Below, in pieces: positions 42,993 to 51,393 of a stretch of 64,000 bases of DNA. The stretch spans positions 496,001 through 560,000 of the forward strand of contig CBDCSK010000015.1 in the NCBI GenBank assembly GCA_965221605.1, read 5' to 3'. The translations under genes and the position numbers were made by a program. The notes under the pieces are model-generated. The model was given only the letters and a program-made list of their open reading frames with translations, was not told the DNA's origin and did no database searches. Source of the stretch: Aldehydirespirator sp965221605. GTDB lineage: Bacteria > Actinomycetota > Acidimicrobiia > Acidimicrobiales > Aldehydirespiratoraceae. The first letter of the stretch is position 1. Each line of letters starts with the position of its first letter.

Positions 42993-44875
42993 GCGACCCC
43001 GCGGTTGAGCCGGGCCGGAGGCAGTTGAGCGACGCATCCGCCGGGGCGGGCGCGGCTCCGGCAGGACGAAACGGCGAGACCCCGGACGGGTCGGCCGAGG
43101 GCGAGGTCAAGGCGCTCCAGGTGCTGCGCCGCGGCGTCGCGATGAGTTCCGACCTGCGCCGGGGACTGCCGGCCATCGCCGCGGTCGGCCTGTTCGCCGC
43201 GGTCGGAAGGCTGATCGTGCCGGTGATGGTGCAACTCGTCCTCGACCACGGCGTGATCGGCCCCGGCGGGTACCGGCCCGGCGTGGTGTGGGCCCTGTCG
43301 CTGGCCGCGCTCGGCGCGGTGCTGGTGGTGGCCGCGGCGAGCCGGTTCGCGCTGATCCGGCTGGTCCAGATGGCGGAGTCGGTGCTGCTCGGGCTGAGGG
43401 TCCGAGCGTTCGAGCACATCCACCGGCTGAGCCTGGCCACCCACACCGAGTCGCGCCGGGGCGTGCTGGTGGCCCGGGTGACCAGCGACATCGAGGCCAT
43501 GGCGCTGTTCATGCAGTGGGGCGCCATGTCGTGGACCATCAACCCGGTGCTGATCCTGGCGACCCTGGCGGTGATGCTCTACTACAGCTGGCAGCTCACC
43601 CTGCTGGTGGTGGTCCTGCACCTGCCGCTGCTGCCGTTCCTGCGCTGGATACAGCGCCGCCAGATCGCTGCCCACTCCCGGGTCCGGGACCGGGTGGCCG
43701 AGACCATGGGCCACACCAGCGAGACGGTGTCGGCGGCGGCGGTGATCCGGGCCTACGGGTACCGCAGCGCCGTTCGGGCCCGCCTCGACGGTGCCGTGGA
43801 CCGCCAGTACGAGGCCCAGCTGTCGGCCTTCAAGTGGTGGGCGTTCATGCTGCCGGTCGTGGATCTGGCCTCCTCGGTGGCGTTGGCCGCGTCCATCGTT
43901 GCCGGGGTGACGTGGAGCGATGAGCTCGCCATCGGCGGCGGTGAGCTGGTGGCGTTCGTGTTCCTGGTGCGCCTGCTGATCAGGCCGATCTCCGAGATCG
44001 GGGAGGTGTTCGACAACACCCAGGCGGCGCTGGCGGCCTGGTGGAAGGTGATGGGCGTGCTGGACACGCCCGTCGACGTGGTCGAGCCGGAACCGTCCGA
44101 GGCCCGGACGCTGCCCGGAGGGCCGCTCGCGGTGGAAGTGCGCGACGCGGACTTCTCGTATCGCACCGGGGGTCCCGTGCTGCAGGGGATCGACGTGAGC
44201 ATCCCCCCCGACGCCGATGTGGCCGTGGTGGGCGCGACCGGTTCGGGAAAGACCACCTTCGTGCGGCTGCTGGCCCGCCTCGCGGACCCTGCATCGGGCG
44301 AGGTGCTGATCGGCGGGGTGGATCTACGGACCGTGGCGCCGGAGGCCCGACGCCGCGGCATTCGTATGGTTCCCCAGGACGGCTTCCTGTTCGCGGCCAC
44401 CATCGAGGACAACATCCGCTACGGCAGGCCCGATGCCACCGAGGCTGATGCGGCGGCCGCGGTGGAAGCGCTCGGCCTGGGGCCCTGGCTGGAGGGCTTG
44501 CTGGCCGGCATGCGCACCCCGGTGGGCCAGCGGGGCGGCCGGCTGTCGGTGGGTGAGCGCCAGCTGGTGGCCCTGGCCCGGGCCCAGGTCGCCGACCCGG
44601 GCCTGCTACTGCTCGACGAGGCCACCTCCGCGGTGGATCCCGAGACGGAGGAGGCGCTGGCCGTGGCGATGACCCACCTGGCCCAGGGGCGCACGACGGT
44701 GTCGGTGGCTCACCGTCTCAGCACCGCTGAGCGCGCCGACCTGGTCCTGGTGTTCGACGACGGCGAGGTGGTGGAGCAGGGCACCCATGCGGAGCTGGTG
44801 GCTGCGGGCGGCGTCTACACCCGCCTCCACCAGTCATGGATGGGCAACACCCGCCGCGCCCCACCAGATCTCTGA
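42989..44875 (+). CDS. ABC exporter half-transporter, catalytic partner
   Basis: 628 residues with an N-terminal extension of about 45 residues, a six-helix membrane domain and an ATPase domain: Walker A GATGSGKTT, Walker B LLLLDEATSAVD with intact Glu, H-loop SVAHRLST. Its signature LSVGERQL differs from LSGGQ, which fits a pair in which this signature completes the degenerate site and the partner's LSGGQ completes the active site. It is coupled to the upstream subunit by the ATGA overlap, so the two almost surely form one heterodimer. Confidence 0.93.
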   Translation: MSDPAVEPGRRQLSDASAGAGAAPAGRNGETPDGSAEGEVKALQVLRRGVAMSSDLRRGLPAIAAVGLFAAVGRLIVPVMVQLVLDHGVIGPGGYRPGVVWALSLAALGAVLVVAAASRFALIRLVQMAESVLLGLRVRAFEHIHRLSLATHTESRRGVLVARVTSDIEAMALFMQWGAMSWTINPVLILATLAVMLYYSWQLTLLVVVLHLPLLPFLRWIQRRQIAAHSRVRDRVAETMGHTSETVSAAAVIRAYGYRSAVRARLDGAVDRQYEAQLSAFKWWAFMLPVVDLASSVALAASIVAGVTWSDELAIGGGELVAFVFLVRLLIRPISEIGEVFDNTQAALAAWWKVMGVLDTPVDVVEPEPSEARTLPGGPLAVEVRDADFSYRTGGPVLQGIDVSIPPDADVAVVGATGSGKTTFVRLLARLADPASGEVLIGGVDLRTVAPEARRRGIRMVPQDGFLFAATIEDNIRYGRPDATEADAAAAVEALGLGPWLEGLLAGMRTPVGQRGGRLSVGERQLVALARAQVADPGLLLLDEATSAVDPETEEALAVAMTHLAQGRTTVSVAHRLSTAERADLVLVFDDGEVVEQGTHAELVAAGGVYTRLHQSWMGNTRRAPPDL

Positions 44876-45091
44876 GCAACCAAGCCGCTCCGGTCGGCAT
44901 ATCTGCTCACAAATCGGCCGGAGAGCGAATGCCCTGAGATGCGACACCGCCCGGCCGCGGCAGGCTTGCTTGAGTTTGACTGAATGAAGGTGTGCTGCTC
45001 TAATGGCACTCGTGCGCTACACCCCCCCCCTGTAGGTGCTGACTATCGCGCTTTAGGCGCTGACTATCCCGGCCGGTGGCCGCGGCGGCAG

Positions 45092-47413
45092 GTGAGGGCT
45101 GGCCTTCGTGCAGGCCGCTGGAGGGCGGCGGCCGCGCTGGTGCCGTTGTTGGCGGCGATGCTGACGCCGGCGGCGTACGCGCAACAGAGCGCTTTGGGCT
45201 ACGGAGACGTGCCCGCGGACGCCTACTACAGCGAAGCTGTGGCGCTGCTCGCGGCCGACGGCGTGTTCGCAGGGACTGACTGCGGCGCGGGGTTCTGCCC
45301 CTCGGAGCCCATCGACCGCAAGACGATGGCGGTATGGATGGTGCGTGTCCTCGACGGCGAGGATCCCCCTGAGATCTCGCAGTCCCGTTTCGACGATGTG
45401 GACGCCACAGGATTCCACGGACGGTTCATTGAGCGCATGGCCGAGCTCGGAGTTACTCAGGGCTGCGGGGACGGCACGGGGTTCTGTCCGGACCGCACCG
45501 TCACACGCGCCCACATGGCGGTGTTCTTGTCGCGGGCGTTCGAGCTCCCAGACGGCCCCGCCCCCGGGTTCGCCGATGTGGCTGCGGACGCCTGGTACGC
45601 CTCTGAGGTTGCCAAGCTAGCCGCGTCGGGCATCACCGGGGGATGTGGCGACGGCTCCCGCTTCTGCCCCAGCCGCGACACCACCCGCGCCCATATGGCC
45701 ACATTCCTCGCTCGAGCCACCGGCAAGATCGATCCCCCTTCCCCGAGACCCCTCACCTACAGCGCCGTATCCGCGGGCTTCCTGCATACGTGCGCGCTGC
45801 GCGGCGGCGGCGCGATCGCCTGCTGGGGCGACAACACGTCCGGTCAGGCTGACGCGCCCAGCGGCCAATTCAGTGCCGTATCCGCGGGCTTCCTGCATAC
45901 GTGCGCGCTGCGCGCCGACGGCGCGATCACCTGCTGGGGAAGCAACGTCAACAGCTTCGTCGGGGAGAACTTCGGCACTTACCTCGGTCAGGCTGACGCG
46001 CCCGGCGGCCAGTTCAGCGCCGTGTCGGCAGGCTTCCTGCATTCGTGCGGTTTGCGCGCCGGCGGCGCGATCACCTGCTGGGGCGCGAACGAGTCCGGTC
46101 AGGCTGACGCGCCCAGCGGCCAGTTCAGCGCCGTGTCGACAGGCGATCGGCATTCGTGCGGTTTGCGGGCCGACAACACCCTCAGGTGCTGGGGCGACAA
46201 CGGCTCCGGTCAGGCTGACGCGCCCAGCGGCCAGTTCAGCGCCGTGTCGGCAGGCAGCTGGCATTCGTGCGGTTTGCGGGCCGACGGCACAATCATGTGC
46301 TGGGGCGACAACCACTTCGGTCAGGCTGACGCGCCCGGCGGCCAGTTCAGCGCCGTGTCGGCAGGCTTCCTGCATTCGTGCGGTTTGCGCGCCGGCGGCG
46401 CGATCACCTGCTGGGGCGCGAACGAGTCCGGTCAGGCTGACGCGCCCAGCGGCCAGTTCAGCGCCGTGTCGGCAGGCGAGAGGCATTCGTGCGGTTTGCG
46501 GGCCGACAACACCCTCAGGTGCTGGGGCGACAACGGCTCCGGTCAGGCCGACGTGCCGCAGCCGGGCTCCGGTCAGGCCGACGTGCCGCAGCCCGGCTCC
46601 GATGAGTACACCGATGTGGCGGTCGGAGCGGGTCACCACTGCGCGCTACAACTCGACGGGACCGTCGAATGCTGGGGCGAGTACTACGACGCTGTGACCG
46701 GCGAGACCATAGAGCACGCGGAGTTGCTCGACGGTGCCTTCAGCTCCGTCTCGGCCGGTCACAATCACATCTGCGGACTCCGCCCCGACGGGTCAGCCAC
46801 CTGCTGGGGCGCCAATACCCACGGACAGGCCCGCCCGCCGCGCGCCAGGGTCAGTTTCAGCGCGGTCGACGCCGGCGGCCACCACTCCTGCGGGCTCCAG
46901 CCGAACGGCCGGATCACTTGCTGGGGCCGGAACGAACACGGTCAGGCCTCGTCGCCTTCCGGCGGCAGCTTCATCGCGGTCGACGCTGGCATCTGGCACT
47001 CCTGCGGGCTGCGCCGCGATGGTTCGATCAGCTGCTGGGGCGACAACAGCTTCGGCCAGGGCGACGCGCCCGCCCGGGGCGGCTTCATCGCGGTCGCTGC
47101 CGGCGCGCTGCACACCTGCGGGCTGCGAGCCAACGGAACCGTCACCTGCTGGGGCACCAACAATGACGGCGGATACGTCGGCCAGGCCGACGCGCCCGGC
47201 GGAACCTTCAGCGCCATCAGCGCCGGCGGCTGGTACACCTGCGGCCTGCGCTCAGACGGCAGCATCGACTGCTGGGGCTACCTTGAGGACGTAGGAGAAG
47301 ACGCCACCACCCGGACCAGCATCCCCGCTGGCACCTACACAGACGTCAGTGCCGGCCTCGGCGGCTCCGCCTGCGCAATCAACGATCGGGGCGAGATCGT
47401 CTGCTTCAGGTAG
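45092..47413 (+). CDS. Secreted S-layer-homology/RCC1-repeat protein
   Basis: From the GTG at 45092, 773 residues: a signal peptide (MRAGLRAGRWRAAAALVPLL...AYA), three SLH repeats (about 35-215; YSEAVALLAADGVFAGTDCG, MAELGVTQGCGDGTGFCP, LAASGITGGCGDGSRFCP), then RCC1-like repeats to the end (SAVSAGFLHTCALRGGG, CWGDN). The RCC1 part should form beta-propeller blades at the surface. An ATG at 44984 in the same frame would add 36 residues and include a C9 tract; I prefer 45092 because the signal peptide then starts normally. The 216 bp before it show no other gene. Confidence 0.85.
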   Translation: MRAGLRAGRWRAAAALVPLLAAMLTPAAYAQQSALGYGDVPADAYYSEAVALLAADGVFAGTDCGAGFCPSEPIDRKTMAVWMVRVLDGEDPPEISQSRFDDVDATGFHGRFIERMAELGVTQGCGDGTGFCPDRTVTRAHMAVFLSRAFELPDGPAPGFADVAADAWYASEVAKLAASGITGGCGDGSRFCPSRDTTRAHMATFLARATGKIDPPSPRPLTYSAVSAGFLHTCALRGGGAIACWGDNTSGQADAPSGQFSAVSAGFLHTCALRADGAITCWGSNVNSFVGENFGTYLGQADAPGGQFSAVSAGFLHSCGLRAGGAITCWGANESGQADAPSGQFSAVSTGDRHSCGLRADNTLRCWGDNGSGQADAPSGQFSAVSAGSWHSCGLRADGTIMCWGDNHFGQADAPGGQFSAVSAGFLHSCGLRAGGAITCWGANESGQADAPSGQFSAVSAGERHSCGLRADNTLRCWGDNGSGQADVPQPGSGQADVPQPGSDEYTDVAVGAGHHCALQLDGTVECWGEYYDAVTGETIEHAELLDGAFSSVSAGHNHICGLRPDGSATCWGANTHGQARPPRARVSFSAVDAGGHHSCGLQPNGRITCWGRNEHGQASSPSGGSFIAVDAGIWHSCGLRRDGSISCWGDNSFGQGDAPARGGFIAVAAGALHTCGLRANGTVTCWGTNNDGGYVGQADAPGGTFSAISAGGWYTCGLRSDGSIDCWGYLEDVGEDATTRTSIPAGTYTDVSAGLGGSACAINDRGEIVCFR
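45765..46560. repeat. RCC1 coding repeats, 111-bp period with 333-bp higher-order copy
   Basis: The motif GGTCAGGCTGACGCGCC and its variants recurs at 45986, 46097, 46208, 46319, 46430 and 46541, the last five exactly 111 bp (37 residues) apart. Segment 46040-46140 is nearly repeated 333 bp later, so a three-unit block was copied recently. Length changes here keep the reading frame. Confidence 0.85.
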
Positions 47414-47425
47414 CCGCCGGCCGGA

Positions 47426-47448
47426 GCGGGGCGGCAACCGCTCCCCGC
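47426..47448. terminator. Hairpin after the SLH/RCC1 gene
   Basis: GCGGGG (47426-47431) pairs with CCCCGC (47443-47448), with an inner CGG-CAA-CCG hairpin. No T-tract. It lies 13 bp after the stop and before the malate dehydrogenase promoter box. Confidence 0.5.
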
Positions 47449-47472
47449 CTGACCATGTGACCAAGCCTCGGG

Positions 47473-47478
47473 TACGGT
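47473..47478 (+). promoter_or_regulatory. Putative -10 box of a leaderless promoter
   Basis: TACGGT, six bases before the ATG of malate dehydrogenase. Confidence 0.5.
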
Positions 47479-47484
47479 GGCGGC

Positions 47485-48471
47485 ATGAACGATCCTGTGA
47501 GAGTGGCTGTCACCGGCGCGGCCGGTCAGATCGGCTACAGCCTGCTGTTCCGAATCGCCTCCGGGTCGATGCTCGGCCCCGACCAGCCGGTGATCCTGCA
47601 GATGCTGGAGATCCCCCCGGCCATGGACGCCCTGCGGGGCGTGGCCATGGAGCTCGACGACTGCGCGTTCGGCCTGCTGTCTCAGATGGTGCTCAGCGAC
47701 GATCCCGACGAGGCCTTCGACGGTGCCCAGATCGCCCTGCTGGTGGGCTCGCGGCCCCGCACCAAGGGAATGGAGCGCAAGGACCTGCTGGAGGCCAACG
47801 GCGCCATCTTCACCGTGCAGGGCAGGGCACTGGCCGCCCGCGCCGCCGAGGACCTGCGGGTGCTGGTGGTGGGCAACCCGGCCAACACCAACTGCCTGAT
47901 CGCCATGAACAACGCCGACGGCGTTCCCCGCGAGCGGTTCACCGCCATGACCCGCCTCGACCACAACCGGGCCAAGGCCCAGCTGGCGGCCCGCCTCGGC
48001 GTCACCGTGGGCGACATCGCCAGGATGACCATCTGGGGCAACCACTCCGCCACCCAGTACCCCGACGTGTTCCACTGCACCGTCGGCGGGCGCAGCGCGG
48101 CGGCGCTCGTCGACGACCAGGCCTGGCTCGAGGACGCCTTCATCCCCACCGTGCAGCAGCGGGGCGCGGCCATCATCGAGGCCCGGGGCGCCTCGTCGGC
48201 AGCCTCCGCGGCCAACGCGGCCGTCGACCATGTGCGCGACTGGATGCTGGGCACCCCGCCGGGGGACTGGGTGTCGATGGCGGTGCCGTCCGACGGCAGC
48301 TACGGCGTGCCCGAAGGGTTGATCTCGTCGTTCCCGGCCACCTGCGCCGGCGGCGCCTACCAGATCGTCGGCGGGCTTGACATCGACGGCTTCTCCCGGG
48401 ACCGCATCGACGCCTCGGTGGCCGAACTGGCCGCCGAGCGCGAGACGGTTGCCGCGCTGGGACTGATCTAG
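47485..48471 (+). CDS. mdh: Malate dehydrogenase
   Basis: 328 residues, the normal length. Motifs: VAVTGAAGQIGYSLLFRIASG (NAD fold), VALLVGSRPRTKGMERKDLL-like segment with substrate Arg, VVGNPANTNC, MTRLDHNRAKAQLA and the catalytic His in IWGNHSATQYPD. It oxidises malate to oxaloacetate in the TCA cycle. Followed by the DNA glycosylase gene after 12 bp. Confidence 0.96.
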   Translation: MNDPVRVAVTGAAGQIGYSLLFRIASGSMLGPDQPVILQMLEIPPAMDALRGVAMELDDCAFGLLSQMVLSDDPDEAFDGAQIALLVGSRPRTKGMERKDLLEANGAIFTVQGRALAARAAEDLRVLVVGNPANTNCLIAMNNADGVPRERFTAMTRLDHNRAKAQLAARLGVTVGDIARMTIWGNHSATQYPDVFHCTVGGRSAAALVDDQAWLEDAFIPTVQQRGAAIIEARGASSAASAANAAVDHVRDWMLGTPPGDWVSMAVPSDGSYGVPEGLISSFPATCAGGAYQIVGGLDIDGFSRDRIDASVAELAAERETVAALGLI

Positions 48472-48483
48472 GGCGAGCCGCCG

Positions 48484-49347
48484 GTGCCGGAGCTGCCCGA
48501 GGTCGCAGCCCACGCCGAGCGGCTGTCGGCCGCGTTCGCGGGAGCCTCGCTGGACCGGTTCCAGCCGCTGCACCCGGCCGCTCTCAAGACCTTCGATCCC
48601 AGGCCTGCGGCGGCTGCGGGCCGTGTGCTCGCCTCGGTCGGCCATAGGGGCAAGTACCTGCTGCTGCGCCTCGACCCGAGCGACATCGACGACGGCAACC
48701 GCAGGCTCACCTTCGTCGTCCATCTGATGCAGGCGGGACGGCTCCGCACGGACACCCGGAAGGCCCCCAAACCCAGAGGCGGGATGGCTCGCTGGACATT
48801 CGCCGAGGGTGCCGCGCTGCTGCTCACCGAGGCCGGAACCGAGCGCCGGGCCGGGGTATGGCTCGTCGCCGGCGATCCCGCTGAGGTCGAGCCGCTGGCC
48901 CGTCTCGGCCCCGACGCCGACACCATCGACCGCGACGAGCTGGCGCGGCGGCTGGCCGGCGCCAGCGAGCGGGTGCACGGCTTCCTGCGCGACCAGTCGC
49001 ATCTGGCGGGCATCGGCCGGCTGCTGGCCAACGAGGTTCTCCACTCGGCCAGGATCTCTCCCTTTGTCAACACATCGCGGCTCGACGGCGACTCGGTGGA
49101 CCGGCTGCACGCTGCCATCGGCCAATCGATCGAGCGGGGTCTGGCCGCGGAGCGGATGCTCGACGACATGGGCCGGTCCGCCGACCGGCCCAATGACGTG
49201 CACCACCGGGTGGGCAAGGAGTGCCCGGCCTGCGGGGACACCGTCCGCGCCGTCGAGTACCGCCGCTACCGGGTGGCCTACTGCCCGGCCTGCCAGACCG
49301 GCGGCAAGGTGCTGGCCGACAACACCACCAGCCGCTTCCTCAAGTAG
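48484..49347 (+). CDS. Formamidopyrimidine-DNA glycosylase family (Fpg/Nei) protein
   Basis: 287 residues. It begins MPELPEV, where the Pro after the initiator is the catalytic nucleophile and the following Glu is also catalytic. It has the conserved GKYLLLRLD lysine, the helix-two-turn-helix LAGIGRLLANEVLHSARISP and a C-terminal zinc finger (CPACGDTVRAVEYRRYRVAYCPAC in two CxxC pairs). It removes oxidised bases from DNA. The start is a GTG. The gene end, including the stop, is duplicated in a 48-bp tandem repeat. Confidence 0.93.
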   Translation: MPELPEVAAHAERLSAAFAGASLDRFQPLHPAALKTFDPRPAAAAGRVLASVGHRGKYLLLRLDPSDIDDGNRRLTFVVHLMQAGRLRTDTRKAPKPRGGMARWTFAEGAALLLTEAGTERRAGVWLVAGDPAEVEPLARLGPDADTIDRDELARRLAGASERVHGFLRDQSHLAGIGRLLANEVLHSARISPFVNTSRLDGDSVDRLHAAIGQSIERGLAAERMLDDMGRSADRPNDVHHRVGKECPACGDTVRAVEYRRYRVAYCPACQTGGKVLADNTTSRFLK

Positions 49348-49401
49348 GGATCAAGCGGGCGGCGAAGCCCCACCACCAGCCGCTTCCTCAAGTAGGGATC
49401 A
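49323..49401. repeat. 48-bp tandem duplication of a convergent gene junction
   Basis: A 31-bp identical sequence starting CACCACCAGCCGCTTCCTCA at 49323 recurs at 49371. Both copies contain TAGGGATCA, that is, the Fpg/Nei stop (TAG) and, on the other strand, the stop of the facing gene (TCA). Only the left TAG and right TCA are now used. Confidence 0.85.
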
Positions 49402-49800
49402 GGCAGCCGACAGCGCCGCGCCGATCGCGTCCATGACTGGGCGGGCCGCGATCAGCAGCCTCGGATCACCGTCGAGATGCAGCCGGCCCTCGGCGAAGGC
49501 CCGTTGAGCAGACTTGCCCTCCTCGGCTATCGCTCGGGCCGTCTCGCGGTCGGAGGCGAAGGACACGCGGCGGTGGGCATGGTCCCCAGCGGCAGGCCCG
49601 GTTGCCGCCGAGACGCGGCCTGAGGCCACTCGCACATGCCAGCAGAAGACCGAGCCGTCGTCTGCGGTGACCCGGTGTTCCAGGACCAGGTCCACGGTGC
49701 CGTCCACCCGGCATGTCGACAGCACGGAGTCGAGCCACCCCACCCACTCGCCGGTGAAGATTCCCGGCGTCTGTCCGTAGAGCGGATCAGTGCTCACCAC
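49399..49800 (-). CDS. Small SCP-2-like / uncharacterised protein
   Basis: 133 residues from the GTG at 49800; a longer frame to 49893 would run into the divergent transporter. The middle part (DGTVDLVLEHRVTADDGSVFCWHVRVASGRV) and end (AFAEGRLHLDGDPRLLIAARPVMDAIGAAL) look like the sterol-carrier-protein-2 fold, a hydrophobic-pocket domain. The assignment is from pattern only. It converges on the Fpg/Nei gene. Confidence 0.65.
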   Translation of the reverse strand: MVSTDPLYGQTPGIFTGEWVGWLDSVLSTCRVDGTVDLVLEHRVTADDGSVFCWHVRVASGRVSAATGPAAGDHAHRRVSFASDRETARAIAEEGKSAQRAFAEGRLHLDGDPRLLIAARPVMDAIGAALSAA

Positions 49801-49821
49801 AGCGCAGGGTAGCGATGCTCG

Positions 49822-49827
49822 TAGCCT
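49822..49827 (+). promoter_or_regulatory. Putative -10 box of a leaderless promoter
   Basis: TAGCCT, seven bases before the GTG of the SulP transporter. Supports the start at 49835 rather than 49790. Confidence 0.5.
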
Positions 49828-49834
49828 GAATCGC

Positions 49835-51331
49835 GTGACGCGCCCGAGCACGGGGGACCTGATCGCCGGAGTGTCGGTGGCGCTGGTGGCCATCCCCCAG
49901 TCGCTCGCCTACGCCGAGTTGGCCGGCCTGCCGGCCCAGTACGGCCTGTACGCGACCGCGCTCCCAGCGCTGCTGGCCGCGCTGTTCGTGTCGTCGCGTT
50001 ACCTGCAGACCGGCCCGGTGGCCCTCACCGCCCTGCTCACACTGGGGGCGCTGTCGGGTGTGGCCGAGCCGGGTGAGGCCGGCTACATCAAGAGCGCGGC
50101 GCTGCTCGCCCTGCTCGTGGGGTTGATGCGGCTGCTGCTCGGGGTGGTCCGCGCCGGTCGGGTGGCGTACGTGCTCTCGGAGCCGGTCGTGACCGGGTTC
50201 ACCGCCGGAGCCGCGGTGGTGATCATGGCCTCGCAGCTGCCCAAGATCTTCGATGTCGACCCTGAGGGTCAGGTGCTCGTAGCGGCGGTGCGCGCGCTGC
50301 AGAAGCCCGGCGAGTGGAGCTGGACCGCGATCGCCTTCGCGGCGGCGACGGTGGCTCTGATGATCGGCGGCCGGTACGTGCACCGGCTGTTCCCCGGTGT
50401 GCTGGTGGCGGTGATCGCCGGAGTGGTCGTGGCCGGCCTTGGCGGCTATGGGGGGTCGAAGGTGGGCGACCTCGATGGAGGCTTCATACCCCTCAGCCTG
50501 GATTTCCCATGGTCGGAGGCCCCGGGCTTGCTGCTGCCGGCGGCGGTGATCGCCCTGGTGGGGTTCGCAGAGCCGGCTGCGATCGCCCGCACATTCGCCG
50601 CGGCCGACCGCCTCCCCTGGAACGCCAACCGGGAGATGGTGAGCCAGGGAGTCGCCAACCTCGCCGCTGCGGTCTCGGGCGCCTTCCCGGTGGGCGGCTC
50701 GTTCTCCCGCAGCTCGCTCAACCGGGTCGCGGGGGCCACCAGCGCCTGGTCGGGTGCGATCACCGGTGCCTTCGTGCTGGCCGTGCTGCCGCTGGTGACA
50801 TTGCTGGAGGACCTTCCCACGGCGGTGCTCGGCGTGATCGTCATCGTCGTCGTGCTGCGGCTGGTGGATGCGAAGGAGATGACCCGCCTGCCCTTCGGCT
50901 CGTTCCCCCAGGCCCTGGTGGGCGCGGGGACCACATTCGCCACGATCGGGTTCGCTCCCCGGGTGGAGCGAGGCGTGCTGGTGGGCATCGGTCTGGCCAT
51001 CGCGGTGCACCTCTACCGCGAGATGCAGGTCCTGGCGCCCGGGGAGCTGGAGGAGGACAGCCTCATCGTCCGGCCCAAGGGCGTGATGTGGTTCGCGACC
51101 GTGCCCCAGCTCGAGCGGGTGGTGCGCGAGGAACTCGCCGGCCATCCGGACATCGCCACGGTGATCGTGGACCTGACCGGGGTGGGCCGGCTGGACTACT
51201 CGGGGGCGGTGGCCCTGCGCCGCATCCTCGAGCGGCTCACGGCCGGGGGTGTGGTGGTCAGCGTGGTCGGCATACCTCCCAGCGCGTCGGCCGCGGTGCG
51301 GGCCGAGTTGGACTACTACGAGTCCACCTGA
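49835..51331 (+). CDS. SulP-family anion transporter with STAS domain
   Basis: 498 residues. The membrane domain starts GDLIAGVSVALVAIPQSLAYAELAGLPAQYGLYA, the standard SulP signature, and has about 10-14 hydrophobic helices to about residue 390. The C-terminal STAS domain (HPDIATVIVDLTGVGRLDYSGAVALRRIL) follows. Members carry sulfate, bicarbonate or other anions, often with Na+ or H+; the substrate is not readable. It starts with GTG at 49835. Confidence 0.93.
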   Translation: MTRPSTGDLIAGVSVALVAIPQSLAYAELAGLPAQYGLYATALPALLAALFVSSRYLQTGPVALTALLTLGALSGVAEPGEAGYIKSAALLALLVGLMRLLLGVVRAGRVAYVLSEPVVTGFTAGAAVVIMASQLPKIFDVDPEGQVLVAAVRALQKPGEWSWTAIAFAAATVALMIGGRYVHRLFPGVLVAVIAGVVVAGLGGYGGSKVGDLDGGFIPLSLDFPWSEAPGLLLPAAVIALVGFAEPAAIARTFAAADRLPWNANREMVSQGVANLAAAVSGAFPVGGSFSRSSLNRVAGATSAWSGAITGAFVLAVLPLVTLLEDLPTAVLGVIVIVVVLRLVDAKEMTRLPFGSFPQALVGAGTTFATIGFAPRVERGVLVGIGLAIAVHLYREMQVLAPGELEEDSLIVRPKGVMWFATVPQLERVVREELAGHPDIATVIVDLTGVGRLDYSGAVALRRILERLTAGGVVVSVVGIPPSASAAVRAELDYYEST

Positions 51332-51379
51332 GGCTGACAGGGGCCCGGATCGCGGGCGGCTACGGACGGCGAAATGCCG

Positions 51380-51385
51380 TAGTGT
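51380..51385 (+). promoter_or_regulatory. Putative -10 box of a leaderless promoter
   Basis: TAGTGT, eight bases before the ATG of the desaturase. Confidence 0.4.
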
Positions 51386-51393
51386 TGGGGGCG

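Noticed and set aside
45765..46560. CRISPR or non-coding satellite
   Set aside because: The 111-bp period is a multiple of three and encodes RCC1 repeats within one open frame.
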